NCBI RefSeq assembly: GCF_022024035.1
Contig: NZ_CP091787.1
Span: 2,691,001 to 2,755,000 of the forward strand
Reading direction: 5' to 3'
Origin: Prevotella sp. E13-17
GTDB taxonomy: Bacteria > Bacteroidota > Bacteroidia > Bacteroidales > Bacteroidaceae
Length of the DNA stretch: 64,000 bases
Shown here: positions 33,645 through 40,633 of the stretch, piece by piece
Position numbering within the stretch: the stretch's first letter is position 1
How the letters are laid out: each line of letters starts with the position of its first letter
The notes under the pieces: model-generated
Database searches by the model: none
Told to the model about the DNA's origin: nothing
Seen by the model: the letters and a program-made list of their open reading frames with translations, nothing else
Program-made: the position numbers and the translations under genes

Positions 33645-34709
33645 ATGAAAAATATCAAACTTATTTGGCAGATTATGGCCGTAGTTACTTTGTGTACCTG
33701 TTTCACAGGATGTGGCGATGACGATGAAGACAAGGAAGGCATTGCTTTTTTCACAGATATTTATGGCGCATGGTATCTCGAAGAATATGAAACATGGAAT
33801 GGAATTCAGCACTACTGCTACGAAGTATGGGTATTCAGAGAAGATGGCACATATACTCACTATGATTGTGTTGAAGAAGACGACCATAGTTATCATACTT
33901 TTACAACTGAAAATTCTTTTTCTTACGATAGTTCAAAAAAAATTTTGTCAATCACAGACAGGAAAGATGGCAAGCTCGATTTTGAAGTCAAGTATCATAA
34001 TGATAAAATAGAACTTATAGCTATTGGGGATTTGAATGACTGGGAATTTCCTCTCATGACACACTACAATGGTCAATTACCTCCTCCAGAAGGCAAATTA
34101 TTTGAAAACAACAACCAGAATAACAACGATGACCAGAACGATGACGAGCAGGAAACACTTACCACCATTGACGGCTTTAAATTCGTTGACTTGGGTCTCA
34201 GCGTAAAATGGGCTGCAAGCAACCTGAATGGATATTACCAATATGGCAACCCATCAGCCAACGACTTCAAGACGGAATATGGCCTGCCTACAACTGAAAT
34301 TGGTGGTACGAGCGACGACCCTGCATATGCCAACATGAGCAACAAGTGGAGACTGCCAACCCGTACAGAGATGCAAGAGCTTGTAAACAATTGCACATGG
34401 GAATATACCTATGACAACGGTTCGGGATTTCGCGTAACAGGCCCGAACGGAAATAGTATCTTCCTCACCTGCGAGGGAGCCTATCCTTTGGGCAATGAGA
34501 GCAGCCTACTCTACTACGGCTATCAGTGTTGGCTGATGACCAGCACACTTGATAATAGCGGAAACAAGCGTCCCTACATCCTGAAAGCCAGCTATATCAA
34601 CAGCTACACATCACCAACAGTCACCATCACCACCAATGAGGCCTATCGCATCAGCGGTATGTCTGTACGTGGTGTGAGCATAGCCGACCCTGACGTAAGA
34701 AACAAATAA
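33645..34709 (+). CDS. Lipoprotein with FISUMP/C-type-lectin-like C-terminal domain
   Basis: 354 residues. Lipobox FTGC with Cys C23, then GDDDEDK. An N-terminal lipocalin-like domain (DIYGAWYLEEYE..WVFREDGTYTHYD) covers about 35-150. After an Asn/Asp-rich linker the C-terminal domain (about 175-350) reads FKFVDLGLSVKWAASNLN..WRLPTRTEMQELVNNCTW, the pattern of Fibrobacter/Bacteroidetes major-paralogous domains. Such domains share the fold used by variable DGR targets, but no reverse transcriptase or template repeat is present here. First gene of module 2; probably surface-exposed; function unknown. Confidence 0.78.
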   Translation: MKNIKLIWQIMAVVTLCTCFTGCGDDDEDKEGIAFFTDIYGAWYLEEYETWNGIQHYCYEVWVFREDGTYTHYDCVEEDDHSYHTFTTENSFSYDSSKKILSITDRKDGKLDFEVKYHNDKIELIAIGDLNDWEFPLMTHYNGQLPPPEGKLFENNNQNNNDDQNDDEQETLTTIDGFKFVDLGLSVKWAASNLNGYYQYGNPSANDFKTEYGLPTTEIGGTSDDPAYANMSNKWRLPTRTEMQELVNNCTWEYTYDNGSGFRVTGPNGNSIFLTCEGAYPLGNESSLLYYGYQCWLMTSTLDNSGNKRPYILKASYINSYTSPTVTITTNEAYRISGMSVRGVSIADPDVRNK

Positions 34710-34720
34710 ATTGACAGAAC

Positions 34721-36376
34721 ATGAAAAAAGTATCATCATTTTTCGCTACACTCCTGGCCATCGCAGGGATAGGGGCACTCCTATCCTCCTGCGGCAAGCA
34801 AAAGGATGTAGAAGGGGAACACCGCACCCATGTAGCTGTACAACTAGAAGATTATGGTCCATGGAGCATTGTTGATATAAACGGACAGATTGTAGCACGC
34901 GATGCATATCCTAGAGAGGCTATGATCTCTGACGTGTATGATGGCGTTTATTGGGTAAAATATGATGAAGGAGTATTCGTGCTCTATAATGTCAACGAAC
35001 CCGACAAGCCGCTGTGCGATACCTGTATTGCTGCTACAGAATTTGCTACAGGCAGAGCAATTGTAAGCATGAAGGGGAAGCCGCTACAGGTCATTGACAC
35101 AAAAGGCCAGGTGGTGGCAACGCTTCCGGAAAGCTACGTTAAAGTATCGGCATTTAATAACGAAGGAGTTGCTCGATATCTGACGGATTTCGCAGATATT
35201 AATGGAACATTGGATCGCGACGGTAAAGAAATATACGAAGAGACATTGTTCAATATTTTGCCTAATAGCCTTGGTGATGGTGCCATGATTCTCAGTAATG
35301 GAAATATTGTCGATTATGACGGTGACGAACTTGGCTATATCGATACGGACGATTACAAAATTGAGTATGAAAGCGAGGCGCGTTTCAGCGATGGACTACT
35401 AGGACTTATCAAACGTGAAGACATTGGGGTTAATGTAGCATACATCAACAAAAAAGGAAATGAGCAGTTTACTGTTGAAGGATTTAGCCCCACAGTTTTT
35501 CACGATGGCTATGCAGTATATAATACCGTTAACGGGGCTAAAGTCATAGACAAGCAAGGAAATGTCTTGATTGAAACACACGATGTGCACGATCAGATTA
35601 TTTATCTATCCCAAGGAAAGTTCTTAAAATACGAAGATGAAAATTGCTCTATTATCGACAACAAAGGGAATGAGCTATGTAAATTGGATGATGTTAGAGA
35701 CGTATACAATGCTACATTGCTGAGTGGGGATCGTTTCCTTCTATACGGAGGAGGCTATCGGATATACGATATGCAGGGTAAACGTATTGGAGATACTCCA
35801 TTCGCTAAAATCAGCGAGTCACCATGTTACAAGACTATTGACTATATCAACCCTGACGATCTAGCAAGTTATGTTTCTGCGGAACTCAGTTCTATTTCCA
35901 TTGCTGTGGACGTGGATTCTTTGATGAAAAAGGCAGATATGAACATGAAAACCGCAACAAACAGAAACGGTATCAGTATTAAGTCCAAAAAATTCGGCAT
36001 GCCGCTATCCATAGGTTATAGCTACAACGGGAAAATAGCACAAAGCCTCACTCACAAAGAACGACGCGGAGGATATATTTATACCGTTACAGACGGATAC
36101 AGTTTGACTGGCGCTCTACTCAAATCTTTCACATTGTCATTTGAGTTAGGCGACGTAGATCATCCCTGCACCGTAGATGGATATGGGCTTGTAAATGCCA
36201 TTAAGAAGAAATTGAAGGACACTGGATATGAAGAATTGGACAACGGAATATTCTATACAGAAGGAGCTGACCCCATAAACAGTTACGGCAAATTACTAAA
36301 AGGAGTTACTGTAGATGTATCATGTCCAAATCGTGTTACCTATCTAACGATAAAGTGTAGAATAGCATTCGAATAA
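34721..36376 (+). CDS. Lipoprotein with WG/beta-propeller-like repeats
   Basis: 551 residues. Lipobox LSSC with Cys C24. Residues about 40-380 carry repeats of the WG type (WSIVDINGQIVARDA, PLQVIDTKGQVVATLP, VAYINKKGNEQFTVEGF, AKVIDKQGNVLIETH, CSIIDNKGNELCKL, YRIYDMQGKRIGDTPF), likely a propeller. The C-terminal 150 residues are a separate alpha/beta domain I do not recognise. It follows the previous gene by 11 bases. Function unknown. Confidence 0.75.
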   Translation: MKKVSSFFATLLAIAGIGALLSSCGKQKDVEGEHRTHVAVQLEDYGPWSIVDINGQIVARDAYPREAMISDVYDGVYWVKYDEGVFVLYNVNEPDKPLCDTCIAATEFATGRAIVSMKGKPLQVIDTKGQVVATLPESYVKVSAFNNEGVARYLTDFADINGTLDRDGKEIYEETLFNILPNSLGDGAMILSNGNIVDYDGDELGYIDTDDYKIEYESEARFSDGLLGLIKREDIGVNVAYINKKGNEQFTVEGFSPTVFHDGYAVYNTVNGAKVIDKQGNVLIETHDVHDQIIYLSQGKFLKYEDENCSIIDNKGNELCKLDDVRDVYNATLLSGDRFLLYGGGYRIYDMQGKRIGDTPFAKISESPCYKTIDYINPDDLASYVSAELSSISIAVDVDSLMKKADMNMKTATNRNGISIKSKKFGMPLSIGYSYNGKIAQSLTHKERRGGYIYTVTDGYSLTGALLKSFTLSFELGDVDHPCTVDGYGLVNAIKKKLKDTGYEELDNGIFYTEGADPINSYGKLLKGVTVDVSCPNRVTYLTIKCRIAFE

Positions 36377-36379
36377 AAA

Positions 36380-36459
36380 TTTGATGAACAAAAGGGAACT
36401 GGACCGAACTGTCTGAAGACGGGGAAGTCTCAACCCGCGAACTGACCTACTGGGAATAG
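36380..36459 (+). pseudogene. Remnant of a YD-repeat lipoprotein gene
   Basis: Directly after the WG lipoprotein stop, 21 codons from 36394 read GNWTELSEDGEVSTRELTYW, then E and stop. They match the end of the module 1 lipoprotein (GNWTKCKSDGTITRKITYWE). In another frame just before, TTTGATGAACAA gives FDEQ against FDEH of the intact gene, so a frameshift is present too. Upstream sequence of the gene is gone. This shows module 2 once ended with the same gene as module 1. Confidence 0.75.
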
Positions 36460-36482
36460 ATCCTCATCCATATAACAACTCT

Positions 36483-36514
36483 CGCACGGAAGCCTGCCCT
36501 CAGCCTTCCGTGCG
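36483..36514 (+). terminator. Terminator of lipoprotein module 2
   Basis: CGCACGGAAG (36483-36492) pairs with CTTCCGTGCG (36505-36514), the same arms as the module 1 terminator. The flanking T run is weak. Confidence 0.8.
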
Positions 36515-36553
36515 ATTTCGTTGCTAATCCTTGTCTGTTCCAAGAAAAAGCCT

Positions 36554-36561
36554 TAACTTTG
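36554..36561 (+). promoter_or_regulatory. -7 element before four-helix-bundle gene
   Basis: TAACTTTGCAG on the plus strand, 79 bp before the ATG. The transcript would begin just ahead of the palindrome at 36583. Confidence 0.65.
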
Positions 36562-36582
36562 CAGAAGAAATTAAAAATCAAC

Positions 36583-36624
36583 GTGTCGATATCTCGAGAT
36601 AACGATATATCGAGATAACGACAC
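36583..36624. repeat. Palindrome with 16-bp tandem repeat in 5' leader
   Basis: GTGTCG (36583-36588) pairs with CGACAC (36619-36624), and TATCTCGA with TCGAGATA inside, around a 12-bp centre. It also holds a tandem pair, CGATATCTCGAGATAA then CGATATATCGAGATAA. Related sequence precedes prmC at 37391-37456. Confidence 0.75.
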
Positions 36625-36640
36625 ATCAAAAAAAAGAAGA

Positions 36641-37381
36641 ATGGAAATAACTAGATTCGGATTCTACTGGCTTGACACATGGGTGCTTGCTAACGTGATT
36701 CAATTGGCGACCCAGGATTTTTGCATGGCCTATCTGAATCAGCATAACGACCCCTGCGGACGACAATACGACCAGATGACGATGGCGGCACGCTCGGCCC
36801 CTGCAAACATTGCCGAAGGCAGTTCGCGCCACGCCACCTCGAAAGAGACAGAGATGAAGCTCACGGATGTGGCTCGTGCCACGCTGGCCGAACTGGCTAA
36901 CGACTATCTGAACTGGTTACTTCGTCAAGAGAGCATCCCCTGGTCTATGCAGTCGGCAGACTATCAGGCTGTCAGCAGCATCCACCTAGACCGTCCTGAA
37001 TATAAAGATGACATCCTGCACAAAAGCAGCATTCATATTCTGACTCAGAAGCATAAGTTCGACAAATGGCTGAAGAGTGGCGATTCGCTAACGGCTGCCA
37101 ACTGCCTGCTTGTGCTATGCAACCGTCTGATTCAGATGATTAGTCGTCAGATAGAACGTCAGTTAGAGACATTCAAAGTTGAGGGTGGCTTTACCGAAGG
37201 CCTCACAGCAGAGCGACTTGCCTTTAGGGCGCAGCAAAGTGTTCAGGCAGGCGCGCCGACCTGTCCTCTTTGCGGAAAGCCAATGATCAAGCGCGTGGCC
37301 AAGAAAGGCACCAACTCCGGCAAGGAATTCTGGAGCTGCAGCGCCTATCCGACGTGCAACGGAACAAGAAGAATTAGTTAA
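36641..37381 (+). CDS. Four-helix-bundle protein with topoisomerase-type zinc finger
   Basis: 246 residues. Residues about 35-160 match the S23-type four-helix-bundle family (MTMAARSAPANIAEGSSRHATSKE is the family's central block; written here in part). The C-terminal 40 residues form a C4 zinc finger like those at the end of bacterial topoisomerase I: CPLCGKPMIKRV..GKEFWSCSAYPTCNGTR, four Cys. I believe this corresponds to the 'four helix bundle suffix domain' proteins of Bacteroidetes. The finger suggests nucleic-acid binding. Palindromic repeats lie directly before and after the gene. No reverse transcriptase is nearby, so a role as a DGR accessory is not supported. Confidence 0.82.
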   Translation: MEITRFGFYWLDTWVLANVIQLATQDFCMAYLNQHNDPCGRQYDQMTMAARSAPANIAEGSSRHATSKETEMKLTDVARATLAELANDYLNWLLRQESIPWSMQSADYQAVSSIHLDRPEYKDDILHKSSIHILTQKHKFDKWLKSGDSLTAANCLLVLCNRLIQMISRQIERQLETFKVEGGFTEGLTAERLAFRAQQSVQAGAPTCPLCGKPMIKRVAKKGTNSGKEFWSCSAYPTCNGTRRIS

Positions 37382-37390
37382 AGGCCAAAA

Positions 37391-37456
37391 TCTCGAAATA
37401 TCGGAATATCGTTGTCTCGATATATCGATATATCGAGACAACGAAATAACGACACA
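37391..37456. repeat. 36-bp perfect palindrome within 24-bp repeats, upstream of prmC
   Basis: Bases 37409-37444 are a perfect 36-bp palindrome (left half TCGTTGTCTCGATATATC). The segment also shows a 24-bp period (CTCGAAATATCG at 37392, CTCGATATATCG at 37416). It ends AACGACACAAC, similar to the end of the palindrome upstream of the preceding gene. It lies between the four-helix-bundle stop and the prmC ATG. Confidence 0.85.
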
Positions 37457-37465
37457 ACAAAAAAA

Positions 37466-38299
37466 ATGACCTACGAAGAATTCTGGAAACCACTGACGGC
37501 CGTTTACGAGGCTGGCGAGGCAAAGGCCATCGCCCGCATGGTGATGGAGGTGCGCTTCGGACTCTCCATGACAGACATCATCTGCGGTAAGACTGGCGAT
37601 GAGGACGAGATGCTGACCTTACGACAGCGCCTGCTGACGGGCGAGCCCGTACAGTACGTGCTGGGGCAGGCAGACTTCGGCGGCAGAACTTTCCACGTGG
37701 AGCCGGGCGTGCTGATACCACGACCGGAGACCTACGAGCTGTGCCAGTGGAGCCTCCCCCCGACCCCCTCCAAATGGAAGGGGCACATTCTTGACATCGG
37801 CACAGGCAGCGGCTGTATAGCCTGCACACTGGCAGCAGAGATTCCTAATGCAGAGGTGACAGCATGGGACATCTCGGATGAAGCCCTACGCATAGCCGCA
37901 GAGAACGCCAAACGTACCAATGTTCACGTGTCGTTCGAGAAGGTGGATATACTAAATCCCCCCCTCCTTTACAGGGAGGGGCTGGGGGTGGGTCTTGATA
38001 TCATCGTCAGCAACCCCCCTTATATATGTAATAAGGAACGCGCGGAGATGGAGCGCAACGTGCTGGAGCATGAGCCAGAATTGGCACTCTTCGTGCCCGA
38101 CGACAATCCTTTGTTGTTCTATCGCGCCATTGCACGCTTTGCCCAACAGGCACTTCTGCCCGACGGATGCCTATACTTTGAAATCAACCCAATATATGTC
38201 AACGACATGAAACAGATGCTCTGCGACGAAGGATTTAAGCATACTGAGGTCAGAAACGACCAATATAACAAACAGAGATTCACAAAATCATGGCGATAA
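37466..38299 (+). CDS. prmC: Peptide chain release factor N5-glutamine methyltransferase
   Basis: Methylates the Gln of the GGQ motif in release factors, using S-adenosylmethionine. The ATG at 37466 gives 277 residues starting MTYEEFWKPLTAV; the longer frame starts inside the 36-bp palindrome and is unlikely. SAM motif I is LDIGTGSG (109-116) and the catalytic motif NPPY is at 183-186. Two repeat-encoded inserts are present: SLPPTPSKWKG (96-106), just before motif I, and PPLLYREGLGVG (165-176), just before the NPPY strand. Both are loops in the fold, so activity is probably kept. It overlaps recX by 10 bases. Confidence 0.93.
   Translation: MTYEEFWKPLTAVYEAGEAKAIARMVMEVRFGLSMTDIICGKTGDEDEMLTLRQRLLTGEPVQYVLGQADFGGRTFHVEPGVLIPRPETYELCQWSLPPTPSKWKGHILDIGTGSGCIACTLAAEIPNAEVTAWDISDEALRIAAENAKRTNVHVSFEKVDILNPPLLYREGLGVGLDIIVSNPPYICNKERAEMERNVLEHEPELALFVPDDNPLLFYRAIARFAQQALLPDGCLYFEINPIYVNDMKQMLCDEGFKHTEVRNDQYNKQRFTKSWR
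37751..37783 (-). repeat. GC-rich palindromic element in frame inside prmC, copy 1
   Basis: Encodes SLPPTPSKWKG (residues 96-106). C-rich on the plus strand (AGCCTCCCCCCGACCCCCTC, then CAAATGGAAGGGG). It is the reverse orientation relative to copy 2 about 200 bp downstream. Confidence 0.75.
37958..37994 (+). repeat. GC-rich palindromic element in frame inside prmC, copy 2
   Basis: Encodes PPLLYREGLGVG (residues 165-176). CCCCTCC pairs with GGGAGGGG around TTTACA, then a G-rich tail CTGGGGGTGGGT. The four G-runs (GGG, GGGG, GGGGG, GGG with 1-2 nt loops) fit the G-quadruplex pattern. Confidence 0.8.
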
Positions 38300-38778
38300 A
38301 AAAAGAAATGACCGGTCAGCAGGCCTACCTAAAGCTAACGGCCCTCTGTGCCCGCAGCGAGCACTGTCAGCAGGAGATGCTTGACAAAATGCGCCAATGG
38401 GGCGTGTCAGAAGAAGAGCGGGCACAGGTGATGCAACGACTTGTAAACGAACGCTATGTAGATGACGAACGCTTTACGCGAGCCTTCGTCAACGACAAGA
38501 TACGCTACAACAAATGGGGGCGCCGCAAAGTGGAACAGGCCTTATGGATGAAACGCATAGACGAACACATTGCCAGGGCTATACTCGACGAAGTGGATGA
38601 CGAGGAGTACACCGCCACCCTGACGCCTATGCTCAAGCAGAAGCGCCGCACGACGAAGGCTAACAGCGACTACGAACTCAACATGAAACTCATCAAGTTC
38701 GCCCTGTCTCGCGGATTCACCATGGACATTATCAAACAATGCCTTGACGTAGAAGATGAGAGCGAGTTTTTGGACTGA
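38290..38778 (+). CDS. recX: Regulatory protein RecX
   Basis: A modulator of RecA filament growth. 162 residues, all-helical, with three RecX-type repeats: YLKLTALCARSEHCQQEMLD near 13-32, VSEEERAQVMQRLVNERYVD near 39-58 followed by DERFTRAFVNDKIRYNKWGR, and the C-terminal FALSRGFTMDIIKQCL. It overlaps prmC by 10 bases and comF by 23 bases, so the three form one translationally coupled operon. Confidence 0.9.
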   Translation: MAIKKEMTGQQAYLKLTALCARSEHCQQEMLDKMRQWGVSEEERAQVMQRLVNERYVDDERFTRAFVNDKIRYNKWGRRKVEQALWMKRIDEHIARAILDEVDDEEYTATLTPMLKQKRRTTKANSDYELNMKLIKFALSRGFTMDIIKQCLDVEDESEFLD

Positions 38779-39451
38779 CCTGTTAGACTTCATAGCCCCA
38801 CGCACTTGCGCTATCTGCGGCCGCTGGCTGTCATCAAGAGAAGAGTGCATTTGCATCAGCTGTATCTGCGACATACCTTTTGCATCCTACCATCTTCATC
38901 CTTTAGACAACCCCATGGCCCGCCTCTTCTGGGGCCTATTTCCCGTAGAAAAGGTGGCGGCCCTGTTCTTTTATCAACCACGAACACAACCCTATCACCT
39001 GATTCACGACCTGAAATACCACTATGCACCCGAGATTGGACAGTACCTGGGGCGGCTGATGGTCAAGCGCATGCAGCCACACGGATTCTTCGACGACATT
39101 GATGCCATTATCCCCATGCCTATCACCTGGCTCAGACGCATACACCGTGGTTACAACCAAAGCGAGGAAATAGCTAAAGGAATACACGAACTCACCGGCA
39201 TACCCATCTACAACAACGTGGTGAAGCGCCATAGGTTCAAGCACAGTCAGACAAAACTGAGCATTCGGCAGCGCCGAGAGAACGTGCGAGATGCATTCCA
39301 TCTGAATAAAAGCGAAAAGGTACGAGGCAAGCACGTGCTGCTCATCGACGATGTCATCACCACAGGTTCCACCATCACAGCTTGTGCCGAGGAACTGACA
39401 AAGGCAGGAGACATACGCATCAGCGTGCTTTCCATAGGTCTTACGAAATAG
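38756..39451 (+). CDS. ComF family phosphoribosyltransferase-like protein
   Basis: 231 residues. An N-terminal zinc finger (CAICGRWLSSREECICISC) precedes a PRTase domain with the PRPP-binding loop VLLIDDVITTGSTITA near 190-205 and the ComF block IIPMPITWLRRIHRGYNQSE. ComF proteins take part in DNA uptake in some bacteria; in Bacteroidetes the role is not established. Start chosen at the ATG inside the end of recX, which gives a full zinc finger. No membrane segment. Confidence 0.9.
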   Translation: MRASFWTDLLDFIAPRTCAICGRWLSSREECICISCICDIPFASYHLHPLDNPMARLFWGLFPVEKVAALFFYQPRTQPYHLIHDLKYHYAPEIGQYLGRLMVKRMQPHGFFDDIDAIIPMPITWLRRIHRGYNQSEEIAKGIHELTGIPIYNNVVKRHRFKHSQTKLSIRQRRENVRDAFHLNKSEKVRGKHVLLIDDVITTGSTITACAEELTKAGDIRISVLSIGLTK

Positions 39452-39502
39452 AGAATAAATAAAAATCTCATTCATAATTGATTCGTTTTCAATTAAATTA
39501 TG

Positions 39503-39510
39503 TACCTTTG
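39503..39510 (+). promoter_or_regulatory. -7 element of pyrE
   Basis: TACCTTTGCA, a perfect -7 element, 23 bp before the pyrE ATG. Confidence 0.8.
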
Positions 39511-39533
39511 CACGCAAAACTAAATAGAACACC

Positions 39534-40163
39534 ATGGATATCAAAAAACAATTCGCCCAGAAACTGATGGACATTCAAGCCATCAAGTTGCAACCCAACG
39601 ACCCATTCACATGGGCAAGTGGATGGAAATCGCCTATTTATACAGACAACCGCAAGACCCTCTCGTTCCCACAACTGCGTTCTTTCGTCAAGTTGGAGCT
39701 ATGTCATGCTATTCAGGAGAACTTTCCCGAAGCCGAGGCTGTAGCAGGCGTTGCTACAGGTGCTATTGCGCAAGGCGCTTTGGTTGCCGACCAGCTTGGT
39801 CTTCCATATAGTTATGTTCGTCCGAAGCCCAAAGATCATGGCATGGGCAACCAAGTAGAAGGCGAGATTAAGAAAGGTGCCAAAGTGGTAGTGGTTGAAG
39901 ACCTGATTTCCACTGGTGGCAGTTCGCTAAAAGCCGTTGCTGCCCTGCGCGAATATGGTGTAGAAGTGATTGGCATGGTGGCATCGTTCACCTATGGTTT
40001 CCCCGTAGCAGAAGAAGCATTCCGTGAGGCTGGCGTCAAGCTCATCACACTGAGCAACTACGATGCAGTGCTGGAGCAGGCTGCCGAGACTGGCTACATC
40101 AAGGAAGAAGACAAAGCCGTACTGGCAGAGTGGAGAAAGAACCCCAGTGAGTGGAAGAAATAA
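39534..40163 (+). CDS. pyrE: Orotate phosphoribosyltransferase
   Basis: Joins orotate to PRPP, giving OMP, in pyrimidine synthesis; cytosolic dimer. 209 residues. Landmarks: FTWASGWKSPIYTDNRKTLS (substrate loop), GVATGAIAQGALVADQLGLP, the Lys-rich catalytic loop RPKPKDHGMGNQVEG, and the PRPP motif VVVVEDLISTGGSSLKA. Own promoter. The following two genes are close enough for one transcript. Confidence 0.96.
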   Translation: MDIKKQFAQKLMDIQAIKLQPNDPFTWASGWKSPIYTDNRKTLSFPQLRSFVKLELCHAIQENFPEAEAVAGVATGAIAQGALVADQLGLPYSYVRPKPKDHGMGNQVEGEIKKGAKVVVVEDLISTGGSSLKAVAALREYGVEVIGMVASFTYGFPVAEEAFREAGVKLITLSNYDAVLEQAAETGYIKEEDKAVLAEWRKNPSEWKK

Positions 40164-40169
40164 GTAGAT

Positions 40170-40583
40170 ATGTCAAAATTTGAAAGTAGCGTCAAGCAAA
40201 TACCATACTCGCAAGAGGCGGTCTATAACCTCATCAGCGACCTGAGTAACCTGGAGCGCGTACGTGACCGTGTGCCCGAAGATAAGATTAAGGACTTCTC
40301 GTTCGACAAAGACTCGGTGACGGTGAATGCGCCCATGGTTGGTAGCATCACGTTGCAGATTGTGGAGCGCGACGAGCCCAAATGTGTGAAGTTCGAAAGC
40401 GTGCAGTCGCCCATGCCTTTCAATCTATGGATTCAAGTGCTGCCCGTCAGCGAAACAACATCAAAGATGAAGGTCACCGTCAAGGCCGACATTCCCTTCA
40501 TGCTGAAAGCGATGGTAAGTGGACCTCTGCAGGATGGTGTTGAGAAGATTGCCGATGCACTGGCAATGGTACCCTATGTATAA
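40170..40583 (+). CDS. SRPBCC-family (START-like) protein
   Basis: 137 residues, a single START/polyketide-cyclase-type helix-grip domain. Features: FESSVKQIPYSQEAVYNLIS at the start, alternating strands VTVNAPMVGSITLQIVERD, and a long C-terminal helix (LQDGVEKIADALAMVPYV). Such proteins bind hydrophobic ligands. It sits 6 bases after pyrE and is a common Bacteroidales neighbour of it. Ligand unknown. Confidence 0.8.
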   Translation: MSKFESSVKQIPYSQEAVYNLISDLSNLERVRDRVPEDKIKDFSFDKDSVTVNAPMVGSITLQIVERDEPKCVKFESVQSPMPFNLWIQVLPVSETTSKMKVTVKADIPFMLKAMVSGPLQDGVEKIADALAMVPYV

Positions 40584-40588
40584 TCAAG

Positions 40589-40625
40589 GCGTTATCGCAA
40601 AATAGCGTCATCACGAAATAGCGAA
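40589..40625. repeat. Short 16-bp-period repeat before argH
   Basis: CGCAAAATAGCG (40596-40607) and CACGAAATAGCG (40612-40623) are 16 bp apart, preceded by GCGTTAT. The style and period resemble the palindromic stretch at 36583-36624. Confidence 0.5.
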
Positions 40626-40633
40626 GAAAGACA

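Noticed and set aside
33645-34709. Diversity-generating retroelement target
   Set aside because: The C-terminal domain may share the C-type lectin fold, and a four-helix-bundle gene lies nearby, but there is no reverse transcriptase, no template repeat and no adenine-biased variable repeat.
37409-37444. Invertible promoter or recombination site
   Set aside because: The palindrome is perfect but there is no recombinase gene and no second matching inverted copy at a switchable distance.
37412-37465. Extended prmC N-terminus
   Set aside because: The frame is open but starts at a non-ATG codon inside the palindrome and adds a repeat-encoded peptide; the ATG at 37466 matches the family start.
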